From the NCBI RefSeq assembly GCF_900090045.1, contig NW_021638282.1, positions 1 to 64,000 of the forward strand: DNA of 64,000 nucleotides. The letters run 5' to 3'. Shown here piece by piece: positions 54,050 through 64,000 of this stretch. Source of the stretch: Plasmodium malariae. Its lineage: Eukaryota > Apicomplexa > Aconoidasida > Haemosporida > Plasmodiidae. A model generated the notes under the pieces. It saw only the letters and a program-made list of their open reading frames with translations, made no database searches and was not told the origin of the DNA. How positions within the stretch are numbered: position 1 is the first letter of the stretch; every line of letters starts with the position of its first letter. Made by a program: the position numbers and the translations under genes.

Positions 54050-54893
54050 TTAATCAGTTACCAACTTAATTTTTTTATATTTTTCTTTACTTCTTAAGAT
54101 TTTATAAATTTCTCCTATAAGTATAACAGACAACATAATGATACCTATGATATATAATATTATACGCATTTCCGAAGCCTTTAATACTTCCTGCTGTTTT
54201 TCATAAAAAACTGATTCTAAACTCATATGCTTTCCCCTTATCACTTCCAACAATTTACAATGATATAATATCGTGTATCCTAATCGAAAACAGGAAAAAA
54301 GAAGAAATATGGCAATTCCAAAGCCGTAATTTCTAAATTTTATTTATTTTAATGTTACATCAAAAATTCACCTATTATTTTCAAGAGGTTCGTCACAATC
54401 TATATTTTTGATTACATATTTTCCAAAATGGAAATGTTTTCCATGAAACATTCCTTTATTAAAATCTATAACATCTGTATAATATTACACCTTTAATGAA
54501 TTTCTATTAGATTTACTGTCTTTTTCTTCGGCTCTCTTTCCACTATGCGGTATTCTTCTTTTAGTCCTAGAATATATGAATCATTATTCGATTTATTTTT
54601 TGCTATTAATCGATAATTTCTTGTACATAATCATTTACATAGATTTTAATATTCATATAAAATTTTGTTAGAAATGTTCAAAAATATAATATAAATATTT
54701 CTTATTTAACAGAATAAATTATCTAACGATAAAGAAACCGTATTAACTAAAATAAAACACAAAAAAATACGAATAATACAGATATACTTATATGTAAGTA
54801 TTATGCCACATTATTATAAAAATAACATATCAATACTACAAGGATAAAAAAAATTTTTTTTTTAAATATGATTAACATAATTTTCTATTCCTC
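54050..54893 (-). pseudogene. fam-m: fam-m pseudogene, start codon lost
   Basis: Degenerate fam-m copy. The exon 1 position is recognisable at about 54893 but the start reads GAGGAATAG instead of ATGGAACAA, and the donor is destroyed. Exon 2 keeps the PEXEL-like RNYRLIAKNK and a charged spacer, then shifts frame. Beyond, GMFHGKHFHFGK and the FRNYGFGIAIF membrane start are seen with in-frame stops between them. The last 67 codons (54253-54050) are open again, containing a second membrane segment (LYIIGIIMLSVILIGEIYKIL) and the tail KEKYKKIKLVTD. That terminal ORF is a fragment, not an independent gene. The nearest intact relative by tail and membrane sequence is the gene at 22991-23887. With the fam-l at 57571 it would once have formed a doublet. 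Confidence 0.85.
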
Positions 54894-57570
54894 GATATAA
54901 ATTGATAATATTCTTATATATTCGCTAAGGAAAAACTTAAAAATAATATAGTATAATCCCTATTAAAATCATTGTTATATTTACTTAAAGATAAATTTTT
55001 TATTGTTTGATTTATACTTAGTAAAAATCATATAATGGGAATCGGTTTTACTATTTATATAAAGAAATATAACTTTAGAAATGTATTATATTATTTGTAT
55101 TCTAATGTTATGTAAAAAAAAAAAAGAACTTACATTATTATAAAATAATTTGAATTTATTCATAAATATTCTAAATATATTATGTAACTATTTAATCTAT
55201 TGTTAAAATCAAATAATTTTTATGATCCTTATAAGAACCATCTAATAAAATTATGTGTGATATCCTTTATATATATATATTCATTTTACACACAATAGAG
55301 TATCTTTAGAGTATATATATATATATAATATATTGCTCTATATATTAAATCATTTATTAATAATTTTGAAGAATTTATCTTATTAGTAATTCAAATTTTA
55401 TAGTAAATATATTTTAGAACAATTATTTATTGTTCCCAATAAATTCTAATGATTAATCCATATAATAATATATAACAAAAAACATTTATGCTATACTAAT
55501 TATATCCTATTCTTTAGTTACACCTTAATTATACACAATTTTTCCATATTCTAAATGTAGTTAATCTAATTTATATGGATCTACCAATCTACGAATATAT
55601 ATTTATTTAAAAAACATAGGAATTTATTTTTTATTATTGTACCTTAATTTTTGTAAATTTAAATTTTTTAATATATGTTATCCATTATTTATAAATATTA
55701 TTTTTTTAATTTATAAATTTTTCTTTTCTTTAATTAAATTTGTTCTAAATATACTTATTTAATTGAAAATATAAAAAAGCAATATATCACAGGAAAATTA
55801 TTCTATATATCTATACATAGAAGTATTTTCTGCACGAACTAGTATATTTTAACATATTATAGTAATACTTAATATTAGCAAAAAAAAACAAAAATTAAAT
55901 TATGAGAGCAATTATTTCTTGTATTAAAATTCTTGTTATGCATATTTTCATTTCTCCATTAAGAATTTTCCATATATGTCAATTTCTTTTTCTACATCTG
56001 CTATATATATATACTATAAAAAAAAAAACATTATGCATGATTAATATCACAGAATAAACAATGCATTTTTAATTGTATTTATTTGTGAAAATTAAGCATA
56101 TTTTAATATTATAGTAAAACTTTTTATATGAATTTATATAAAATAAAATTTATTAAATAAGAATACACACAAACTGATTGCAAGGTAAACATTATGAATT
56201 AAACTTAATTAGATATATATTGCACAAACAAAAAGTGTAATCTATTAATCGAGCCTTATTAAACCTTATTTAATGAAAAAAATAAAATTACTTATTTTTT
56301 AATTACTAATAAAAGGAGAATTCTCTAATTTTTATTTTATATTATTTTAAAAATGATCTTTTAAATATAAATTTATTACTAATTATCAATATAAACAATA
56401 CATATTTTTACAGACATTTCAAATATCATTTAATCTTAATATAAATATAGAAATATACATTAATAAATTACGTACGATAAAATATTTACAAATAATTATA
56501 TTATTGTAGAAAAAATATGTACTTTTTCATTACCCATAGTGATATTTATATTTTTACCAATATAATCACCTATTTAAATGATCCTATTATGAAAAAACAA
56601 AGAAAAATGGAATTTATATGTATTACTATAGATATATACTTAACATTAATTCATTAAATTAACTTTTTAAATACGACGAAATTAAAAAAAAATGTATAGT
56701 TTTTTCTTTACAAATTTTTAATATACTATATATTAAACTTAAATTGACAAAATGGAAATAACACAATAATTAAGAAAATGTAAAAAATGAATTTAACTAT
56801 TCATTAAAATGTAAAGATATAGAACTCACAAATTCTTAAAGTATTATAAATAATAGTTGTTTAATAAATATATTTTTTTATTAGATATGAATGTCCTAAA
56901 ATGCACATCATATAAAAAAAATAAAAATATATTAAAAAGGTATTTCCTATAATTATTTTTCATAACACATTTTTCAGGAAGCTTTTTTTATAGAATAAAT
57001 ATTAAATTTTTTTAATTATATAAATATATATGTCATTCCAAAAAATTATATTTACCTCCTATCATTAAATACTAAAGGAGACATATTTATTGATGTCTTA
57101 AAACTAATAATACATTTTCTTTATAACAGAAAAATATAATTATTTTAAACTAGAACACAACAAAGAATACAAAAAAATCTTTATATATCAAATATAAATT
57201 ATCATATATCAAAAAAAAATTATATTAATTTCACTGTTATACATTATTTATAATACACATGCATACATATACTGTACATGTAAATCGATATAAATACAAG
57301 ATTAAATATACAAAAAGATAAAATATAGTCAATCCAAAAAGATGTATTATAATACGAATTGATAAATATGAAAATGTTGAAATTCACAAAAATCTTATAA
57401 AATACATTTTTCCTGTTATATATTAAATATACCCTGTATATGTAAGTTCATTTGTAAAAGATAACCAATTATAACTATGCTTAATAAGTGCATTACTAAA
57501 GGTATTACAGAGGTAACTTTATTTTAAAATATTAATTACAAAAACAGAAATACATGTTATGCTATTCATT
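54894..57570. other. Intergenic between fam-m pseudogene and fam-l gene
   Basis: Family flanks only. An AT-rich counterpart of the upstream element is near 55300-55345, and poly-A and (AT)n runs are near 56000-56030. Towards the fam-l gene ending at 57571 are CATAACACATTTTTCAGGAAG near 56961, AAACTAGAACACAACAAAG near 57147, and GAAAATGTTGAAATTCAC near 57370. No gene. Confidence 0.5.
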
Positions 57571-58531
57571 TTATCTTTTCCTGTATATAATTTTTTCATA
57601 TTTTTTAACTTTTTTGTGGTAATATAAAATTCCTAATATTATTATGATACCGAATATGACGAAGGATGTAAAATATATTAGAAAACGAAAAAAAGGTGTT
57701 ATATATAAAATATTAGATGCCCCATCTCCTTTAGGTGTATAGTTGAAAAGTGAATCTATATAGCTCTTCAAGGATGTGTGAAATTTCCCCATCGCTCTCT
57801 TGCCTAAAGAAAAGCTTAATAATTTATACAACCCCCTTGCAAGACCACAATTAAAGCAATAATCTAATATTAATGATATTGATAACAAAATTAACAATAT
57901 TATAGGTGTTAAAATGCGTAATTGGTATTTTTTTAGTACCATATTTTCGTATAGCTTGTTACTAATTGTTCTGTTGTTTTTAAGAAAATTAAAAAAATCT
58001 AATTCTTTGAATATTTGTTTTTCAATATGAGAATATTTTTTTGTTTCAAATATATAAGTTTTATTTTTCTTAGCTCGTTTATTGTATTGCACATTACTTG
58101 ATGTACCTCCATCTTGCAGTTCATATTTACTTTCTCCCCCTTTTTCGTTATTACATATATTTTTTTTGTCTTCGAGTTCATTATTTGGTATCATGTATTT
58201 TAATCCTACAATAGCTGAAACGTGATTTTGTCTACGTATTCCTAGTAATCTATAATTTCTTATATCATTTTTTTCGTAATAAGTATAGTTTTCATATAAA
58301 TATTTATTAAACGTAATCTAAAAACACAAAATAAAAATATAATATATATAAAATAAAAACATCTTTCGCTAAAAAACAATATTACCACAAATTAAACATG
58401 AAAAATGTAAGTAACAGAAATATCAGAATATAATATTATCACACCATATCAAAGTAAAAATGACATATCCAACTTAGAAGGATAAAGGTTACTATTTTAG
58501 TAGATATAAATATCTTAATGTTTTGTTTCAT
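57571..58531 (-). CDS. fam-l: fam-l exported protein, two exons, intact
   Basis: Exon 1 (58531..58445, 29 codons, MKQNIKIFISTKIVTFILL) and exon 2 (58317..57571) give 277 residues. The donor GTGTGATA is weak but sits exactly where the other copies have GTATGATA; acceptor TGTTTTTAG, phase 0. Exon 2 begins ITFNKYLYENYTYYEKND, then PEXEL-like IRNYRLLGIRRQ (fifth position Ile), a spacer with KGGESKYELQDGG, the hallmark KTYIFETKKYSHIEKQIFK, FFNFLKNNRTISNKLYEN, a first membrane segment (LTPIILLILLSISLILD), a loop containing a cysteine (YCFNCGLARGLYKLL), a second membrane segment (YFTSFVIFGIIIILGILYY) and the tail KKVKKYEKIIYRKR. No lesion seen. The weak donor and PEXEL could reduce splicing or export. 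A 60-codon ORF at 57999 is an overlapping shadow. Confidence 0.9.
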
Positions 58532-59659
58532 TATACATATATCTATTATTGTAATATAGACAGTAATGAATAAATTGAGAATAATATAATATTCTTTTAA
58601 TTATAAATGATAATATATTTATTTTATTAATTTTCTTTTTTATTATCTTTTATTTTTATATAAGAACGTAGTAAAATTTATGCAACAACAATGCATTTTA
58701 CAAAATGAACAAAGAAAAATAACTATAAATATATGCTACGAAATTTTTATTTTAATTTTATTTTAAAAAAACTTTTATTAAAATTAAATTATTTTAGTGT
58801 ATTTATAAATGTTTAAAACACATAAATTAACTATTTGTTATAGTTTTAAAATGTATTCTTTATTATACCTTTTAAAAAAAATGAAACAAATAAAATAATA
58901 ATAAAACATAAGATTTATTAATACTGTTATATATTGAGCATATGTAGCATATAGAATGTATAGAATGTACGTAATCTATTATATATGATATTAAGGGGAA
59001 AATAACTAATTTTAACCATATTTCTTTATTAATAATTTAAATATTGTAAACATAATTTCAAAAAAGTAGTTATTATAATAAAAATATATTAATTATAATA
59101 ATAATATAATAAATTTAAAGAGAAATGAAAAAATATATTCTGTATACCATTCTATTACATATTAATTATAACACTTTTGTTCGGCTATTGTCTATAATAT
59201 ATCTTATAAGTATAATATATATCATGCTATTAAAAATATAAAGAAAACATATATTTTAAAAGTAAAAAAAATAATAATGTTGTTATTTTTTTTTGTATTA
59301 TAACTTTTAAATATTATAACATTTAAACTTTATTCTTATTATTTATAAAAGAAATGTTTTTAAGTAGTTCAAATTCAGTTTTTTCTTTTTATAAATAAAA
59401 AATTTGTATTTAAAGGAATTGCTTTTATAATAAAAAACAAATAAAACACAGTAATTTTGGTATTATATCTATTATTATTAGAATAAACTTAATTAGATAT
59501 TTTATTTCTCTATTCATTCAATAATGAAAAAGCGTACGTCTTTTTCTTATAATTTTATTATATCATAGATATTCAATAAATTATTATAAAATAAATTGAA
59601 TCAACTATGATGAAAATACAATAATAGAGAAATAATTATACATATTCTTTTTTGTACTA

Positions 59660-59800
59660 ATAAACAGTTAAAATAATCAATCCTACTAATAAGCTACATA
59701 TAATGCTTTCAGGAAAATAATATTGAACTAACATATTTTGATTTTTTCCTGCCAAAATTCCGCAACCTAAGATAAAAATCCTTTATATTGATATGAATAT
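59660..59800 (-). pseudogene. fam-l-like C-terminal relic
   Basis: Minus strand frame GCGILAGKNQNMLV continues to a membrane-like segment (IICSLLVGLIILTVY), an in-frame TAG, then YKKEYV. The order Gly/Cys-rich loop start, hydrophobic helix, YYKK-type basic junction is that of the fam-l C-terminal half (compare CGLARGL, ILYYHKKVKKYEK in the intact gene at 57571). Sequence 100-150 bases upstream still reads as another hydrophobic segment (SFFYWSLIFFLTLVV). No exon 1 or PEXEL remains. Confidence 0.35.
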
Positions 59801-60399
59801 TATTTGCAGAAATGAATATATTATAATGAATAATTATAACAACTAAAGTTAAAAAAAAAATCAAAGACCAATAAAAGAAAGAAAAAAGACTATATTTGCT
59901 TATAACAATTGTTTTTGTATGTGTGATACTAAATGGATTTTATCTCCTATATTGAAGTAATAAAAATAATTTAATACATATACAATATCAATTTATAATG
60001 ATTTACTGTAATAATAGTTATATCCTATTATGCATTTCCTTAAAAGATTAATTTTTTTAACATGTTTTTATAATCAATCTTTGTATATATTTTAAGTATA
60101 ATACGTGACATGGTTGTTCATATTTTGTGTTATATATTGAATTCTTTTTCTTTATGTTTAAAAATTCTATTTTGTTATTGTTAATTATTAGTATTATTAA
60201 ATTTTTTGATAAAATAACATTCATGATGCCGTTTATTTTTAATTTTACATAAAATATGCTGAAAAGTATTAAACTTTTTCAGGCTACAAAATTATTCTTT
60301 AGTACTGAAATTTATATTTTCTGTTAATAAGTTTTTGTGAATTCACATTAAAAACATAATTCATATATATATCTTCACTTATGATAATATAACCACTGC

Positions 60400-60576
60400 T
60401 TAGATTAAATAAATATTCTTGAAAACATGAAAAACCATAATAGATGTTACGAAAAAAGGCCGATAAGAATTTGTTATTTGTTCTTTACATTTTTCACCAA
60501 GTGTTCTAATTTTCAATAAATTATTTGACATATTTGTAATTTCATGTATTCCTCTTTTTATATAAAGTTCATTGAT
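60400..60576 (-). pseudogene. Coding relic, pir-like C-terminal region
   Basis: A 58-codon open frame, missed by a 60-codon threshold, reads INELYIKRGIHEITNMS, then LLKIRTLGEKCKEQITNSY, then a hydrophobic end FFVTSIMVFHVF. Composition is far more protein-like than the surroundings. A Cys-containing stretch right before a membrane helix is the usual order at the PIR C-terminus, so a pir relic is my best guess. The characteristic FTPxG last exon is not found directly downstream, so the assignment is weak. Confidence 0.35.
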
Positions 60577-62385
60577 TTATAATACTATATTTAATCTTTT
60601 CTAACGTAATTTTTATTTTCAAATATGTATTAAGATTTATTTTTCATATTATATATCTGTTGAATATTCTTGAACAATACTATAAATTACAAGATGTTTA
60701 ATTTTATTTAACTTTTTATCTGTTTATAGTTCTTTATTTCTTTAAATATATTCAACAGATTTAAGAATTATTGTATTCATTATTTTTATTTTTATATTTA
60801 TTTTTTTTTTTTTTTTCTGTTTATTACCTCTTATATAACAATTTATCCCATCGAAAAATTTATATTTTGAAAAAGATAATATTTAATTTTTGGACAGCCT
60901 TATTTCTATATAATAAACTTAATTAATGTATGTTATATTAATATACCATATACAAGAATAAATATGGATTAAATATTTTTATTATTATAGTAAAATTCAT
61001 TTAATTATAAGAATATATACTTTGTGTTTTCCTATATATGTATAATACATGTAAAAAATAAAGTAATATAAATTACAAATAACATATTAATGATGAAATA
61101 TTAACATTAACAATATAATTCATTAAATAATTTATTTCCTATACATGTATAAAATTAAAACCAGTATCTCATAAATAACTAATAACAGCATACTAAAACA
61201 GATGGGTGACGTAATAATTTTCCTTATATATTTCCTGTCTACTGTCTTTTACCTATTTCATATATAACATTCTCTGAAGTATTGAAGTAAAAAAAATAAA
61301 TATATATATAAATATGTTACATTTGTATAAATAGAAAAGAAATAAAAATATATTCCATACTAATGTATTATTAAAAGTATTATTTCCCTTTAAGATTAAA
61401 TAAAAATATATATAATAATACATTTAAAAAATGTTAACATAATTAAATAATGACAATGCTGTTATTTTGTATAAATAATCTATAATATTCAAAATGTTAA
61501 AAGAATTTTTGTTGCAATAATATATTTATAATTATTTATTAGAATTATTAATTATCATTTTCTTACTTTTTTAATATAAATATTATTGTTTTACTGTTAT
61601 TAATATTATATGGACGGAAATTTATGAAAAATATAGAAAGAAGGAATTTGAAAATAAGATAGTATAATTTATTATAAAAATTAGTGTATTTATGAAAAAT
61701 AAAATATATGTTAATTATATATCTTAATAAATTAATACACATTCCATAGGTTATATAAGTATGAATTGTAATTGCATTTGCAAGTATATTTTTATTATGC
61801 TGGAAAAATAAATGTTTCACGGTATATTTTTCACTTAATCAAAATTACTATATATATTTTATTATAAAATTTTATATTCAAATGAATAAATATATACTAT
61901 TATTTTTTATTTGGATATTTAAAGAAATAACACTGGACTCATAAAAATCATGATAACAACTGAAGCTCGTGTTAATATATAATATAGTATTTCCTATAGG
62001 TTAAAGTAAGTATAATAAGCATATAAACTTTTTGGTTATATATTATAGAGATTAATATAATAGAATTATATCTAATAATATTATATAAAGGAAACATGCA
62101 TTTTATTAAATAAAATATGATATATTAATCAAATGTTTTTTTCCTAATTCATAATATAATAAAAAATTTTCCAATATATTATGTTCAAAATGGCATTAAT
62201 ATGAATGACATATATTAATAAGAGTAAAATATTATTTTTTACAATAATTCTGTGTCACATATATTCTCTCTATATTATTTATTGTTTTTTTTTTTATTAT
62301 ATAATAGATCATTCCAAGAATTAACCTTATCATTTTTCATATTAGTATGAAAATAAATCTCCATTCCAGAACTATATGTAAATTA

Positions 62386-62586
62386 CTAATTTCCTGCAGA
62401 AACATAACCTATTCTAATTCTTCGTTTTTGGAATATGAAGTACCATATTCAATGATATTTTTATTAATTCGCATGAATCTTCTGGAACTAATCTCTCTAT
62501 TATTCTTTTTTCCTTATTAAGAATATTGTGAATCCAATATCCGATGGGAATAAAGTATTATGTAAAATGTAAAATAATGAAATTCG

Positions 62587-62622
<36 letters not shown>

Positions 62623-63171
62623 ATTAAATGAAAATTAAATATAAATTTTGTGCTGAGTTTTCATAATTTTTTACGATAATTCTTGTAATTCCTTAAAACA
62701 AAGACAAAATGTAATAAGAAATGTTCCCAGAAGTGTAAAACCCCCGGAGAAAGCAGTTTTTAATTCAGGTGAAACAGAACTACTATAAATAGTTGTACTT
62801 CTGTTACACGAATAATCTGTACCTGTATGCTTTTCTCAATGCTTGCACAATTTCTAAATGCGGTCTTCCCATAATTTTGTTCTACTTTCATAATTAAATC
62901 CTTCAATTATATATTCAATTTTTTGTTTTGTTTATCCATTCATTCAGTAAACTACAGTACTCGGTATCAATAGAAGTATAACGTGCTTCCACTAATGGAA
63001 CCCATACATATTTATTTCTATAATTATAATCAATAATACAACCAATTTTATATAAATTATCATGCTTTCCTTTTAAAGAAGATGATGATGGAAATGTTTT
63101 TGTTAAATAATGAGATTGAACATCTTGTTCAAAATATTCAAATATAACATGTTTTTACTTGTTCTTGAATT
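62386..63171 (-). pseudogene. pir: pir pseudogene, 5' truncated
   Basis: After a good acceptor (TTTATTTTTCAG) at 63172 the minus strand shows, in shifting frames: FEQDVQSHYLTKTF, a long frame with KYVWVPLVEARYTSIDTEYC and LLNEWINKTKN, a broken Cys-containing stretch, then SVSPELKTAFSGGFTLLGTF leading into a membrane helix (near 62750-62690). About 120 bases on, the PIR last exon FIPIGYWIHNILNKEKRI is recognisable. After another shift it ends QKRRIRIGYVSAGN at TAG 62386. Donor (AAGGAATT) and acceptor (ATACTTT) of the last intron have lost GT and AG. The N-terminal cysteine-rich half seen in the pir gene at 27676 is missing. Clearly non-functional; the family call rests on the helix plus FxPIGYW-type junction. 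Confidence 0.7.
62588..62619. repeat. (AT)n microsatellite inside pir pseudogene intron
   Basis: A nearly pure AT run in the last intron of the decayed pir gene, between the membrane-helix exon and the FIPIGYW exon. Probably expanded after the splice sites were lost. Confidence 0.85.
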
Positions 63172-64000
63172 CTGAAAAATAAAGGTAGAAAATAAAATGA
63201 AATAAAAACAGTAGACTACAAGTATATAATAAATTTTAAGAAATTAATAAGAAATATATATACATTATAATATTCAAATTAGTTCATAAAAGTTATTATA
63301 TAAAATAGATGTATGATAATATATTCACAGGCACCCTAAAAAAATTGTGCTAAATGTGATTATATTAACAACAAGAAATTGTAATATGCACCTATATAGT
63401 TGTTTATTTTTTATGTAAAAAACATGTATAAATATTTACATTATTTGCTCAACTGTATAAGAAATTAAAATATGGAATTTTTATTAGTACATAAGTTTTT
63501 ATTAATTATTAACAGTGATATAAATAAACATAACTTTGTTAATAATATTTCATTTAATAATTGAAAAAATGCAAAACCATTTTTATAATAAAATTAATAG
63601 GAAAGCTGATAATTATATATTTTTTGTATTAACTACTAATAATATATATCTTGAAGAATAAATTGTTATTTATATAAAAATTTTAATAGAATATTACATA
63701 AAATAAAATATTATTTTTTTCTAAGAAACTTATTTCAAGTATTTTTCTAAAATACTATGTATTTAAAATAATAATAAAACAATTTTTTTCTTTTAAATAA
63801 TTCATAGATAACAAAAAAACATGTGCTAATAGTTAGCATAAGTACTTTAATTTATAATTTAATAATAATAAAGATGATACAAAAAAGTGGATACATATAT
63901 TATATAAACAGTACTCATAATAAGAAATAATATTATAAAATAATGACTAAGCTGTTTTATAATTTTTTTGATCTATTACTATGTATATTTCAAAAAGGAG
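63172..64000. other. Intergenic, no gene seen
   Basis: AT-rich sequence upstream of the decayed pir gene. No first exon with a start codon and donor could be matched to the acceptor at 63172. No motifs recognised up to the window edge. Confidence 0.4.

Larger units (their letters stand above)
58532..62385. other. Intergenic with two separate minus-strand relics
   Basis: 5' flank of the fam-l gene: TAGAATGTATAGAATGTACG at 58951-58970. Two relics lie at about 59660-59800 and 60400-60576, listed separately. The remaining sequence, including the minus ORF at 61563-61820, shows no signal peptide, motif or splice structure. An A/T-rich low-complexity stretch lies at 60790-60820. Confidence 0.45.

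Noticed and set aside
54050..54253. 67-codon minus ORF as an independent gene
   Set aside because: It is the open 3' end of the fam-m pseudogene and lacks signal peptide and PEXEL-like motif.
61563..61820. Minus-strand ORF of 85 codons
   Set aside because: Low-complexity Ile/Asn/Tyr-rich frame with no family feature; likely chance in AT-rich DNA.
1..64000. tRNA, rRNA, CRISPR, bacterial insertion sequence or phage genes
   Set aside because: No cloverleaf, rRNA core, direct-repeat array or transposase motif was seen; the whole window reads as an apicomplexan subtelomere.

Overview
The window is AT-rich (mostly 15-20% GC by eye) eukaryotic DNA from a Plasmodium subtelomere. Long A/T homopolymers, (AT)n microsatellites and two-exon exported-protein genes all point that way. 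The exported genes have a short signal-peptide exon 1 (typically starting MEQKIK) and an exon 2 carrying an RLLAK-type PEXEL-like motif and two membrane segments. This gene set (fam-l, fam-m, pir) is the signature of Plasmodium malariae or a close relative. The species call and the fam-l/fam-m names come from memory of these families; gene structures were read directly from the sequence.

Every recognisable multigene-family member lies on the minus strand. Left to right these are: fam-m pseudogene (2.3-3.2 kb), fam-l pseudogene (6.6-7.6 kb), a gene-poor stretch (7.6-17.7 kb), fam-l pseudogene (17.7-18.7 kb), intact fam-m (23.0-23.9 kb), near-complete pir gene (27.7-28.9 kb), frameshifted gene of a third related exported type (34.1-34.9 kb), pir C-terminal relic (38.6-38.9 kb), intact fam-m (39.8-40.7 kb), three intact fam-l genes (43.4-44.3, 46.3-47.3, 50.6-51.5 kb), fam-m pseudogene (54.0-54.9 kb), intact fam-l (57.6-58.5 kb), small relics (59.7-60.6 kb) and a degenerate pir gene (62.4-63.2 kb). 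Six fam-l/m genes are intact once exon 1 is added. These first exons are too short to stand out as ORFs and were located by splice sites and homology between copies.

The one plausible plus-strand gene is a small, possibly four-exon, secreted-protein candidate at 13.9-14.5 kb. It sits inside a stretch (about 12.6-14.9 kb) of clearly higher GC.

The fam-l/m genes carry paralogous flanks. An ATAGAATATAGATA-rich element lies about 385-420 bp upstream of the start codon, an A-tract module about 850-920 bp upstream, a CATTAAAACATTCAAATTC-like element about 175-220 bp downstream of the stop, and an ATTAACACCACAATTAA-like element about 0.8 kb downstream. The array therefore looks built by duplication of whole cassettes of roughly 3 kb followed by decay.

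From knowledge of the families, the encoded proteins are exported into the infected red cell or its membrane systems; exact roles are unknown. No rRNA, tRNA, telomere repeat, CRISPR, bacterial-type element or recognisable transposon was seen.
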